Shown one piece after another: positions 35,078 through 43,304 of a stretch of DNA of 46,351 bases. The position numbers were made by a program, and so were the translations under genes. The notes beneath the pieces are model-generated. The model saw only the letters and a program-made list of their open reading frames with translations. It was not told the DNA's origin and ran no database searches. The stretch is from positions 1-46,351 of the forward strand of contig NZ_RZGQ01000006.1 in NCBI RefSeq assembly GCF_003989735.1. Direction: 5' to 3'. Numbering within the stretch: position 1 is the first letter of the stretch; each line of letters starts with the position of its first letter. Source of the DNA: Legionella sp. km772 (GTDB taxonomy: Bacteria; Pseudomonadota; Gammaproteobacteria; Legionellales; Legionellaceae).

Positions 35078-35989
35078 ATGGACAAAGATTATTATAAAAT
35101 AATGGGCCTAGCCTCCACTGCCACCGAACAAGAAATTAAAACCGCTTATCGCCGTCTTGCCAGAAAATATCATCCCGATATTAGTAAAGAGCCTAATGCG
35201 GAGGAGCGCTTTAAAGAAATGGGTGAGGCTTACGAAACCTTAAAAGATCCTAAAAAACGTGCTCAATATGATGATTATCTTAAAAACCGTGAATTCTATG
35301 AGCAAGCACAACAGCACAATACGCCCCATTATTCCTATCACAATTACAGTGGTCCTGAATTTCAGAGTGCAGATTTTAGTGGTACTGAATTCAATAGTGA
35401 TTTTTTTGAGTCCCTATTTGGTCATGCCCGTACGCACAACCAGCCTCGCGCCGGTCAAGACTACCACGGTAAAATAAGCATAAGTTTAGAAGAGGCGTTT
35501 AATGGTACGGTCAAAAGCATTCAAATACCTACCGAGAGCGGAAAAACCCAAACCTTAAATGTTAAAATCCCTGTAGGCGTAAAATCAGGCCAGCAAATCC
35601 GTCTCCCAGGTCAAGGGGCAGCAGGGCTAAATAATGGTCCCAAAGGAGATTTATATTTAACTGTAGAGGTAATGAAGCATCCTCTGTTTGATGTACAAGA
35701 TAGTGATATTTATTTAACACTCCCTTTAACCCCGTGGGAAGCGGCCCTAGGAACAACCGTCGTAGTCCCCACCCTAGCAGGTAAAATAGATTTAAAAATT
35801 CCCGCCGGTTCGCAAGGCGGACAAAAACTAAGAATAAAAAATCGCGGCCTTCCAGGAGCTACCCCCGGAAACCAATATGTATTATTAAAAATAATTACTC
35901 CACCAGCCACTACTGATGCAGCTAAAGAATTATATCAAAAAATGGCCGAAGTAATGCCTTTTAATCCTCGCGCATCGATGGGAGTATAA
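35078..35989 (+). CDS. cbpA: DnaJ-family co-chaperone CbpA
   Basis: A 303-residue curved-DNA-binding protein/J-domain chaperone. J domain at ~1-68 with the HPD motif (KYHPDIS, ~31-37); a Gly-poor, His/Phe-rich linker (~70-130); then the C-terminal substrate-binding domains ([17 protein letters not shown] onward) without the DnaJ zinc region, as in CbpA. It stimulates DnaK and binds DNA in stationary phase. E. coli CbpA is 306 residues. Start 35078 ([11 protein letters not shown]) is favoured over 35054 because of family alignment and because the predicted promoter start lies between them. The cbpM gene follows after two bases. Confidence 0.94.
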   Translation: MDKDYYKIMGLASTATEQEIKTAYRRLARKYHPDISKEPNAEERFKEMGEAYETLKDPKKRAQYDDYLKNREFYEQAQQHNTPHYSYHNYSGPEFQSADFSGTEFNSDFFESLFGHARTHNQPRAGQDYHGKISISLEEAFNGTVKSIQIPTESGKTQTLNVKIPVGVKSGQQIRLPGQGAAGLNNGPKGDLYLTVEVMKHPLFDVQDSDIYLTLPLTPWEAALGTTVVVPTLAGKIDLKIPAGSQGGQKLRIKNRGLPGATPGNQYVLLKIITPPATTDAAKELYQKMAEVMPFNPRASMGV

Positions 35990-35991
35990 AC

Positions 35992-36297
35992 ATGAACAAA
36001 GAGCAAGTGATTGTTGGAATGCTGATTGAAGAAACTCTTTCTTTTAAAGAGGTATGCCATAAATATAATATTCCGCAAGAATTATTACTAGAAATGATGG
36101 AATACGGCATTTTTTCTACATCCTCAAACGGTAAAGAAAACCAGTTAGATGCAAAAGACTTACGCCGGATGGAATCCGCTTTTCGCCTCCATCGAGATTT
36201 AGAAATTAACCTACCTGGAGTGGCCTTAGCTTTGGAGCTGTTAGATGAAATCGAAGGCTTGCGTAGAGAGCTTGCCATTTTGCATAAACATTTTTAA
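35992..36297 (+). CDS. cbpM: CbpA modulator CbpM
   Basis: A 101-residue MerR-like regulatory protein. It opens with a helix-turn-helix-like segment (SFKEVCHKYNIPQELLLEMMEYGIF, ~17-41) and ends in a coiled helix (ALELLDEIEGLRRELAILHK). CbpM binds the J domain of CbpA and blocks both DnaK stimulation and DNA binding. Immediate position after cbpA (2-base gap) and size match the E. coli pair. The stop codon lies inside the left arm of a hairpin. Confidence 0.93.
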   Translation: MNKEQVIVGMLIEETLSFKEVCHKYNIPQELLLEMMEYGIFSTSSNGKENQLDAKDLRRMESAFRLHRDLEINLPGVALALELLDEIEGLRRELAILHKHF

Positions 36298-36336
36298 AGA
36301 AGCTCGGAGGCTGTGCTCCTATAAGATTTCTTTAAA
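36293..36336 (+). terminator. Hairpin at the end of the cbpAM operon
   Basis: Outer arms TTTAAAGAA (36293-36301) and TTCTTTAAA (36328-36336) enclose an inner GGAG/CTCC pair. The structure overlaps the cbpM stop. A T-run is absent downstream, so it may be a 3' stabilising stem rather than a classical terminator. Confidence 0.4.
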
Positions 36337-36435
36337 CAGCACTTTTCTCTGCTCGCTAGAAAGCTCTTATGCCTACGATTAGGTTAATTAAAATAATAAT
36401 TTTGCTCTATACAAAGAATAATTTTAATTAATGAA

Positions 36436-36462
36436 TTGTATTTTTGCATTGTCCTGTATAAT
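36436..36462 (+). promoter_or_regulatory. Candidate promoter of the DUF1415 gene
   Basis: Consensus TATAAT at 36457-36462 with TTGTAT 15 bases upstream (36436-36441). Transcription near 36469 leaves a ~22-base leader to ATG 36491 and excludes the longer frame start at 36431. Confidence 0.5.
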
Positions 36463-36490
36463 CCTAGGTTTAGCCCCCTATAACTATATT

Positions 36491-37021
36491 ATGAATTCTA
36501 CTACCGTTACCGAGCAAACCCTAAATTGGGTACGTTCTTTTGTTATTGAAAACAACCTATGTCCTTTTGCAAAAGGCCCAGTAAATAAGAACGCTTTGCG
36601 AATTACAGTCTCTGAGCATAGAAAGAAAGCGCTTGCCTTAGAGGACTTAATGACTGAGATCCATTTTCTAGATGAGCACCCCAAAATTGAAACGACCCTC
36701 CTGGTCTTTCCAACCGGCTTTAAAGATTTTTTTGCCTATCTTGAACTCGTGGATTTAGCAGAAGAACTTCTAGAGCAATTAGAATACGAGGGAATCTATC
36801 AAGTAGCCTCCTTCCATCCGGATTATTATTTTGCCGACTCAGAACCTGATGAGGTGAGTAATTACACCAATCGTTCTCCTTACCCGATGTTACATATCTT
36901 ACGCGAAGAGGATTTAGAAAAAGCGATTCAAGCCTACGGTGATACGAGTAAAATACCGGAACGTAACCGGGAGTTGTTACAACATTTGGGTTTAGAAAAA
37001 ATAAAGGAAATACTTAAATAA
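36491..37021 (+). CDS. DUF1415 family protein
   Basis: A 176-residue cytoplasmic protein with the family landmarks NNLCPFAKGPV (~20-30), TTLLVFPTGF, EGIYQVASFHPDYYFADSEP and NYTNRSPYPMLHILRE (~133-148). The conserved Cys, His and Asp suggest an enzyme or metal-binding protein, but no function is established for the family. The start at 36491 matches homologues and the promoter position, although no ribosome-binding site is visible. It appears to be a single-gene unit. Confidence 0.88.
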   Translation: MNSTTVTEQTLNWVRSFVIENNLCPFAKGPVNKNALRITVSEHRKKALALEDLMTEIHFLDEHPKIETTLLVFPTGFKDFFAYLELVDLAEELLEQLEYEGIYQVASFHPDYYFADSEPDEVSNYTNRSPYPMLHILREEDLEKAIQAYGDTSKIPERNRELLQHLGLEKIKEILK

Positions 37022-37093
37022 TAGAGCCCAAGGTCTTTTTTTGTACTAAAATTATACATATAGGCACATGGAATCTTCTATTTGAGGTGCATC

Positions 37094-37666
37094 ATGGCAA
37101 AAAAAGATATCGCATTAAGTATATCCAATCCACGATTGATAGCCGCAATTTATTTTGGTTTACTTTCCGTAGTAGGCACCATTTTAATCAATGCTTTCCT
37201 AACCTTAATTGGTATCCAAGAGTTGATTCCGGTTTTTGAATCTATTTTAATTGGGGTATTGGTTGCAGGATGCACAGGGGCAATCTTTGGCGAACAAATT
37301 GTCCATTGCAAAAAACCTTATAAACAACGCGTCTTTTGGCTTGGTTTTATTATGGTTCTGGCCTCACTGCCTGTCTTTGATTTAGGTTTAGTTTTTTGCA
37401 TGCTGGCAGAACATACAACCCCATCTAGTTTGTTAGGGATAAAATCTATGGTTTATCTCTATTTAGTGGTTTTAGCGTATAGTTACGTTCTTTTTGGTAT
37501 TTGGCTTGCGATTGCTTCAGGTTTAGCAGCTATGTATTTACGCGGCCAATTAGTATACGATATCCTGCATTCCTACAAAGAATCAAGCATTGAAACCCAA
37601 GTGCTTCCGGTAAAAATAACAAAAAGACCATACCATGAAGATCGTCCCGGTAGGAAAACGGTATAG
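37094..37666 (+). CDS. Four-helix inner-membrane protein
   Basis: A 190-residue protein with four hydrophobic helices (~16-42, 52-75, 88-112 and 128-160) and a basic C-terminal tail (KITKRPYHEDRPGRKTV). No family was recognised. GAGGTG lies about 5 bases before the ATG at 37094, so the TTG four codons earlier is not needed. The nuclease gene follows after 32 bases and may be cotranscribed. Confidence 0.75.
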   Translation: MAKKDIALSISNPRLIAAIYFGLLSVVGTILINAFLTLIGIQELIPVFESILIGVLVAGCTGAIFGEQIVHCKKPYKQRVFWLGFIMVLASLPVFDLGLVFCMLAEHTTPSSLLGIKSMVYLYLVVLAYSYVLFGIWLAIASGLAAMYLRGQLVYDILHSYKESSIETQVLPVKITKRPYHEDRPGRKTV

Positions 37667-37698
37667 AGGTATGGCCACTAAGGCATCCTTATCGACTC

Positions 37699-40209
37699 AT
37701 GCAAGAATTTCACGACAAAAAATGGCTCCTTGAGTTAATTCATCAAGGGGCTATTGTTATTAGCCCGAATAATCGACTTAGTGCAGCGGTGCTTCACAGC
37801 TACTTCACGGTTCGCCAACAAAATACGCTGGTAAAACCACAATGCCTCCCTTATAAACAAATGCTTTTAAAGCTTTTTGCACAAATCCGGTTTAACCATT
37901 ATCAACCCGCCCCTCCGATGCTACTTAATGAAGCACAATGCCGCTATCTTTGGCTAACTATTCTCCAAGAGACAGAGGCACTTACTTATAGCGAAGGTTT
38001 ACTTAGCTCGGTGATGCAAGCTTGGAAACAATGTGAGCAATGGTTGGTACAACCTGAAAATTCAAGTTTTTCTTACACGCCACAAACCCAACTGTTTCAA
38101 AAATGGTGGCAAACCTTTAATAAACGTGTCCAAGATTTACAAGGAATTACTGAATACCAACTCGTTAGTTATTTAATAAAAACCCAAGCACCTTTATTTA
38201 ATAAGCCACTGATCTGGCTGTGCTTTGATGAATTTACCCCAGAGCAAGCGCTCTTACAGGCTCATTTAGGTCAGCAAGGAATAGCACAATATCGTTATGA
38301 TCTGGCTGAGAACCATGCTAATACAAGGCTTTGTGCCGCCGAAAATAATAAAGAAGAATGCCAGCAGCTAATCCAGTGGTTAAAATTAAAACTCGAAGAA
38401 GGCAAACAACGCCTAGGTGTAGTCCTACCAGAGTTACAACAAGGGGCACAGGGATTTAAACGTCTACTAAGCCAACATTTTGATCCTACCTTATTTAATA
38501 TCTCTTTAGGAGAACCTTTAAATGACTATCCTTTAGTGGCACATGGATTATCCTGGCTTGCCTTGGAAACCGAGCTTAACCCTCATCAAGCCGCTTTACT
38601 GTTGCAGTCACCCTATTTAAGCGCAGCCAAAGAAGAATTCCTACCAAGAGCGCAATTCTTACAGGACAATAATTTAATTCACCAAAGTCACTTTAGTTTA
38701 AAACAATTAAAACAGCATTTAAGTATATCTGTCCCTAAACTTTCTAATCTATTGAATAACTTAACCCCTTATCCTGCTTTCGCCTCCGTGAATGCCTGGA
38801 TTACTTTATTCCAAAAACGATTAAATGACTTAGGTTTTCCTGGCGATCTGGGACTAAATTCAATCCAATATCAATGTTATCAACGTTTTGTTGCTTTATT
38901 CGATGAATTTCGTCAATTAGCAGTGATTAAAGCGGAGTTTAGTAAAAATGAAGCTCTGCATGCCTTAACTCAATTAGCAAGGAATACTATTTTCCAAGCC
39001 CAGAAAAAAAATGCGCCCATTCAAATATCGGGTTTATTGGAAGCGTCGGGCTGTGAGTTTGATGGATTATGGGTTATGGGCCTAACCGATCAATGTTTGC
39101 CAGGCTCAGTCCAATTGTCCGCCTTTATTCCACCGCAGTTACAACGTGAACAGTATATGCCCCACAGCACAGCAGCGCGTGAATTATATTTTGCACGCCA
39201 AACCTTGCAGCGTTTACAACGCGGAAGTCCTTCAGTGGTCTTTAGTTATAGCCGCCTAGATGGTGATAAACCTAATTTACCCAGTGCTTTAATCAGTCAT
39301 TTTCCTCTTTTTTGCAATTCTATTATTAAGCTTAAGAACGCTAAAGAGGTTTTAACGCATCACGAAGAAAGCTATTCCCTTCCTTTAAAAGAAAAGGAAC
39401 TTTTAAGTGGAGGAACGGCCCTATTAGCCAATCAAGCGAAATGCCCTTTCAAAGCCTTTGCAGAACACCGACTAAAAGCAAAGCCTGTGTTAAAAAATGT
39501 TGATGGGCTGGATAATAAGGAACGCGGGAAAATTATCCATAAAATTATGGAGTTATTATGGCATGATTTAACAAACCAAGCCCAGCTCTTTGCTTATCCA
39601 CAAGACAGGCTTGAGCAACTTATTGCTAATGCAATTAAGCAAGCCTTAAAACAACAAGCTGTTGACTCTCCCCACTTCATCCAAGACTTAGAATATTGCC
39701 GACTAAAGCGCCTGGTTTTAAGTTATTTAGAGTGGGAAAAGCAACGACCGGCTTTTGTTATTGCGGGCCTAGAGCAATCTTACACCTTGAACCTGTCGGG
39801 TCTAGAGATTAAAGTCCGCGTGGATAGGTTAGATAAGGTAGGCGACAAAACCTGGGTGATTGATTATAAAAGTACCCTTCCCAGCACTAAACCTTGGAAT
39901 GAAGAGCGGCCCCAAGAACCACAATTACTGCTTTACGCCTTACTTGATGAAGAAATTAATACTTTAATTTTAATGCAAATAAAAGCGGGTAAAATCCTCT
40001 GCACTGGTCTTAGCGAAACAAAAACCGAGATCAAAGGAATTAACAGCTTAAGAAAAGAAGAGAGTTGGCATGAAACGCGCGAGAATTGGCAGGAACAATT
40101 AAGCCGCTTAGCTCAAGAAGTACTCAACGGGTATTGCCCTCCTCAGCCAATAAACCCCAATATTTGCAGCTATTGTGATTTTAAAAATTTATGCCGTATT
40201 GATAATTAG
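37699..40209 (+). CDS. AddB-like PD-(D/E)XK nuclease, probable DNA repair protein
   Basis: An 836-residue protein resembling the AddB/RexB class. The long N-terminal part (~1-560) resembles an inactivated helicase-like region with no Walker A motif. The C-terminal nuclease domain has H in RGKIIHKIMELL, D in KVRVDRLDKVG, the DYK catalytic motif in WVIDYKST, and Q in PQLLLYALL. Four cysteines fit the AddB iron-sulphur cluster: one in QAKCPFKAF before the nuclease and C-x2-C-x5-C near the end (ICSYCDFKNLC). Such proteins normally act with a UvrD/AddA helicase, which is not in the window. Stationary DNA repair is the likely role. Confidence 0.85.
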   Translation: MQEFHDKKWLLELIHQGAIVISPNNRLSAAVLHSYFTVRQQNTLVKPQCLPYKQMLLKLFAQIRFNHYQPAPPMLLNEAQCRYLWLTILQETEALTYSEGLLSSVMQAWKQCEQWLVQPENSSFSYTPQTQLFQKWWQTFNKRVQDLQGITEYQLVSYLIKTQAPLFNKPLIWLCFDEFTPEQALLQAHLGQQGIAQYRYDLAENHANTRLCAAENNKEECQQLIQWLKLKLEEGKQRLGVVLPELQQGAQGFKRLLSQHFDPTLFNISLGEPLNDYPLVAHGLSWLALETELNPHQAALLLQSPYLSAAKEEFLPRAQFLQDNNLIHQSHFSLKQLKQHLSISVPKLSNLLNNLTPYPAFASVNAWITLFQKRLNDLGFPGDLGLNSIQYQCYQRFVALFDEFRQLAVIKAEFSKNEALHALTQLARNTIFQAQKKNAPIQISGLLEASGCEFDGLWVMGLTDQCLPGSVQLSAFIPPQLQREQYMPHSTAARELYFARQTLQRLQRGSPSVVFSYSRLDGDKPNLPSALISHFPLFCNSIIKLKNAKEVLTHHEESYSLPLKEKELLSGGTALLANQAKCPFKAFAEHRLKAKPVLKNVDGLDNKERGKIIHKIMELLWHDLTNQAQLFAYPQDRLEQLIANAIKQALKQQAVDSPHFIQDLEYCRLKRLVLSYLEWEKQRPAFVIAGLEQSYTLNLSGLEIKVRVDRLDKVGDKTWVIDYKSTLPSTKPWNEERPQEPQLLLYALLDEEINTLILMQIKAGKILCTGLSETKTEIKGINSLRKEESWHETRENWQEQLSRLAQEVLNGYCPPQPINPNICSYCDFKNLCRIDN

Positions 40210-40299
40210 TGAATTAGAGCTTAAATTTCTAGACCAAGTATGTTATACAATAGAGCAAATAGAGGTGATTATTTGTTTAATTAGCACAGGGAAAAAACT

Positions 40300-40920
40300 A
40301 TGACTAAGGATGCTACTATTCAATTATTTGATAGACTTAATCAATACATCGAAGAGGTAAATGATTTATTTAAAAATGAAAATCTGACCGAATCCTTCCA
40401 GCAAAATATCCAACGGCTAAACAATTATTTTATTCGTCTGTTTAACAAAGATATTAACTATTCTAAAAGACAAGCTTTAGTAAACGAATATGATCTTTTA
40501 TTAAACACCATGAGGCAAATAAAAGCCGGTTCGCTCACTGCAGATCAGGCCTTACAAAATTTAAATAGTCTGGCTAGAGACAGAAAAATTGATGTCATTG
40601 TGCACAATATTTTCAAAACCTGTGAGCTACTTTTTTGGTTAACCGCAGCAATGACCTCTTATGCCTTTTGTATTGGTTTTGGTATTCCATTAATGTTTTT
40701 CAATTTACCCGTGGGACTTGCGATTACTCTAGGTACTAGTGTTTTAATGTTGCAAGCAGCCAATCAGATCCTTGAATCCGCCAATGAATTCAAATCCTTT
40801 AATGCTATAGATACACAAGAGCGCTTAGAACGCAATGTAGTTTCTTTTTTCCTCCCCCCGAAAAAAGATGAGGAAGAGCTGGAAGCTAATCTCAGATCTG
40901 AGCTATCTCCTTGTTATTAA
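40300..40920 (+). CDS. Coiled-coil/membrane hypothetical protein, possible effector
   Basis: A 206-residue protein with a helical, charged N-terminal half (~1-100, likely coiled coil), two adjacent hydrophobic segments (~110-132 and 136-155, with a Pro/Gly hairpin IGFGIPLMFFNLPVG), and a short acidic tail (KKDEEELEANLRSELS). There is no signal peptide. The helix-hairpin-acidic-tail plan is seen in Legionella effectors that insert in host membranes, but this is only a resemblance; a housekeeping inner-membrane protein is as possible. GGGAAAA lies before the ATG. Confidence 0.7.
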   Translation: MTKDATIQLFDRLNQYIEEVNDLFKNENLTESFQQNIQRLNNYFIRLFNKDINYSKRQALVNEYDLLLNTMRQIKAGSLTADQALQNLNSLARDRKIDVIVHNIFKTCELLFWLTAAMTSYAFCIGFGIPLMFFNLPVGLAITLGTSVLMLQAANQILESANEFKSFNAIDTQERLERNVVSFFLPPKKDEEELEANLRSELSPCY

Positions 40921-41331
40921 GAACATTCGGCTAAGGGTGCTTATTGATCCAGGGGCGAGCTATAAAGTATTGTCTTAAAAGCTAGCCCAGGGCAAACACA
41001 TTTAAATAGTGCATCAGTTAAGCCATTGGTTACGTACCTAAGCCTGCTCTTGTCTACGTACCGTGCTTTATGCACGGTATCCAGCCAATCATGCCTGAGA
41101 ATATAGACTAGGTTACCCGCATAAAGCCCGGAATGCATCTTGTTTGGTCACATAATTTACAATGGGATGCATTTGCCCTGAAGGTCACCTCGAGGCTTTG
41201 TCAAAGCTAATTAATTGGATGAAACCCAATAACATTTCTTTAAAAATCATCACCATGATTTTCATCAGAGTGATTGCGAAAATTAACTAGATGCTTAATA
41301 ATGATTAAATCTTTATATTAATGGAGTGGGC
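40921..41331. other. 411-base gene-free region rich in inverted repeats
   Basis: No convincing gene. It contains three palindromic structures. One is TACCGTGC/GCACGGTA with a 5-base loop (41059-41079). The second is AATGCATC/GATGCATT spaced by 26 bases (41132-41173). The third is AAAATCAT/ATGATTTT around CACC (41243-41262), followed closely by T-rich sequence. A 65-codon minus frame (40941-41138) runs through the first palindrome and lacks a ribosome-binding site. The overall look is of a decayed intergenic repeat element plus the promoter of the next gene. Confidence 0.55.
41059..41079. repeat. Palindromic element TACCGTGC-TTTAT-GCACGGTA
   Basis: A perfect 8-bp stem with a 5-base loop, flanked by ACG and TCCAG. 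The form resembles short dispersed intergenic palindromes seen in intracellular bacteria. Whether it is repeated elsewhere in this genome cannot be told from one window. Confidence 0.5.
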
Positions 41332-42027
41332 ATGGTAGGCAATACCACGAGATCGAAATTTATCATTACAGGACTAATGATTGGTCTGCTTAGTAGTTGT
41401 GGTGTGCACCCACCCTATAACAATTTTAAACCGGATAATCGAATGGGTCGAACAGCGGCAGCAGGAGCAGCTAGCGGTTCAGTGGTGGGGGCAATTACTA
41501 GTGGCACCTTAACCGGCACTTTAGCAGGAGGCGCAGTTGGAGGGACCATTGGTACAATTCGCGCTATTTATAAAGACAGCAAACCGGCCATCGTCAAACA
41601 ACTTAAAAAAGAAAGTATCCAATTCGTTGAGTATGGGGACACTATGACTCTTATCATCCCCACTGATAAATATTTTATGTTTATGAGTCCAAGATTAAAT
41701 GAGTTATGTTATCCTGGCTTAATGAATGTGGTAAAACTATTAAAACTTTACCCGCAAAGCCCAATATATGTAGCAGGGTTTACCGATAACGTAGGTTCTC
41801 GCCGCCATAAAAAGCTCATGTCACAAGCACAAGCAGAAACGATGATGACCTATTTATGGGCGAATGGAATACGCTCAATACAATTAAAGGCCGAAGGATA
41901 TGGAGATAAAAACACAATCGGTGACAATATGGTGGTGCATGGAAGTGCTTATAATAGACGAATTGAGATTCAATGGTTTACAGGATTAGTAGCCAAAGCA
42001 GATCAACCAATTCTTGATATGAAATAA
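41332..42027 (+). CDS. OmpA-domain lipoprotein with glycine-zipper segment
   Basis: A 231-residue outer-membrane lipoprotein with a signal ending LLSSC (Cys23). A glycine/alanine/threonine-rich zipper follows (~40-75, GAASGSVVGAITSGT), then an OmpA C-terminal peptidoglycan-binding domain (~100-220, with IYVAGFTDNVGSRRHKKLMS and YNRRIEIQW). It resembles YiaD-type proteins; relationship to Dot/Icm lipoproteins such as DotK/IcmN was considered but no other dot/icm gene is near. Start 41332 has GGAG at 41323-41326. The first tyrP-like gene begins 9 bases after its stop, so the two are cotranscribed. Confidence 0.88.
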   Translation: MVGNTTRSKFIITGLMIGLLSSCGVHPPYNNFKPDNRMGRTAAAGAASGSVVGAITSGTLTGTLAGGAVGGTIGTIRAIYKDSKPAIVKQLKKESIQFVEYGDTMTLIIPTDKYFMFMSPRLNELCYPGLMNVVKLLKLYPQSPIYVAGFTDNVGSRRHKKLMSQAQAETMMTYLWANGIRSIQLKAEGYGDKNTIGDNMVVHGSAYNRRIEIQWFTGLVAKADQPILDMK

Positions 42028-42035
42028 GGCTGTTA

Positions 42036-43223
42036 ATGCGTTCCAGATTTATAGGTGGTATTCTTTTAATTGTGGGCACCTCCATCGGTGGGGGTATGCT
42101 TGCTTTGCCTGTAGCCAATGCAGCAACCGGGTTTTGGCAATCTTCTTTTTTTCTTTTAGTCTGTTGGGCCTTCATGACCTTAGGGGCTTTTTTTATTCTC
42201 GAGGCCAACCTTTATTTACCGCGGGGTAAACATATGGTTTCCATGGCCTCAGCAACTTTAGGTAAATATGGCTTACTTGCAGCCTGGGTTAGCTATTTAT
42301 TTCTTCTTTATGCCTTATTATCCGCTTATGTTTCAGGAGGAGCTGACGTTTTAAATAACCTTTTGCACAAGCTAGGACTTAGTTTAAATGAATGGCAAGC
42401 CAGTACCCTATTTACCTTACTGTTCGGGCTAATTGTCTATGGCGGGATTCACTCGGTAGATTATGCCAATCGTCTACTCATGTTTGGCAAATTAGCCGTC
42501 TATTTTATTCTTGTAGTACTTATCGCCCCTTATGTCGAACTCTCTAATTTTGAACATGGATCTGTTCAATATATAGCGGGATCCATAATGATTTTAATCA
42601 CCTCATTTGGTTTTGCGATTATCGTGCCTAACTTAAGGGATTATTTTGATGATGATATTAAACAACTAAAAAAAGTGATCTTTATTGGCTCCTTAATCCC
42701 TTTATTTTGTTATATGGCTTGGGATGCCGTCATTATAGGCTCCCTACCCTCCGCAGGGGATCAAGGTCTAGAAAGTTTAATGCACAATTCCCATACTACG
42801 AGTGCTTTAGCTAATTTATTGTCCGAAAAAATTCACAGCAAAACTATATCTGCTTTATTTAACTTTTTTACCTCTATTTGTATGCTTACTGCCTTTTTAG
42901 GTGTCTCGTTGTGCTTGTATAGTTTTTTGGCGGATGGCTTAAAATTACGGGAAAAAGGAAGACATGGTCTAGGATTATTTATCTTAACTTTTGCCCCTCC
43001 CTTAGTCTTAGTGCTTTTTTATCCAGGTGCTTATATTCATGCTTTAAGCTATGCCGGAATCTTCTGTATCATTTTATTATTACTCCTACCCGCTTTAATG
43101 TGTTATTTTGGTAGGCGAAAATACAGCTCCCCTTTTTTAGTACCTGGAGGGAAGCTGACTCAATTAGCAGTCATCGGGGTTGCCCTAATTTTACTTATTG
43201 ATGAGTTATGGAAAATTGTATAA
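42036..43223 (+). CDS. TyrP-family aromatic amino acid permease (copy 1)
   Basis: A 395-residue, ~11-helix inner-membrane permease of the hydroxy/aromatic amino acid permease (HAAAP) family (TyrP/Mtr/TnaB). The family N-terminal signature GTSIGGGMLALP (~13-24) is present, as is SFGFAIIVPNLRDYF (~190-204). It would import tyrosine or tryptophan with protons; specificity is not readable. AAGG overlaps the preceding stop. It is about half identical by eye to the next gene, with shared blocks throughout, so the two arose by tandem duplication. Confidence 0.92.
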   Translation: MRSRFIGGILLIVGTSIGGGMLALPVANAATGFWQSSFFLLVCWAFMTLGAFFILEANLYLPRGKHMVSMASATLGKYGLLAAWVSYLFLLYALLSAYVSGGADVLNNLLHKLGLSLNEWQASTLFTLLFGLIVYGGIHSVDYANRLLMFGKLAVYFILVVLIAPYVELSNFEHGSVQYIAGSIMILITSFGFAIIVPNLRDYFDDDIKQLKKVIFIGSLIPLFCYMAWDAVIIGSLPSAGDQGLESLMHNSHTTSALANLLSEKIHSKTISALFNFFTSICMLTAFLGVSLCLYSFLADGLKLREKGRHGLGLFILTFAPPLVLVLFYPGAYIHALSYAGIFCIILLLLLPALMCYFGRRKYSSPFLVPGGKLTQLAVIGVALILLIDELWKIV

Positions 43224-43272
43224 CTATTGGATAAAATCATTGACTTTACATGCAAAACAAAGTAACATTTTG

Positions 43273-43281
43273 TGTTATAAT
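43273..43281 (+). promoter_or_regulatory. Extended -10 promoter of the second tyrP-like gene
   Basis: TGTTATAAT is a perfect extended -10, with transcription predicted near 43288. It overlaps the TTG at 43281 that opens the longer frame, so translation must start later, at GTG 43305. The second copy can therefore be transcribed independently of the first. Confidence 0.55.
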
Positions 43282-43304
43282 TGAACAATTATGGATTTAT
43301 TAAA

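Noticed and set aside
40941-41138. 65-codon minus-strand frame
   Set aside because: It runs through a perfect palindrome and lacks a ribosome-binding site; better explained as open sequence in a repeat element.
41332-42027. OmpA-domain lipoprotein as the Dot/Icm component DotK/IcmN
   Set aside because: The glycine-zipper segment and lack of neighbouring dot/icm genes fit a general OmpA/YiaD-type lipoprotein better.
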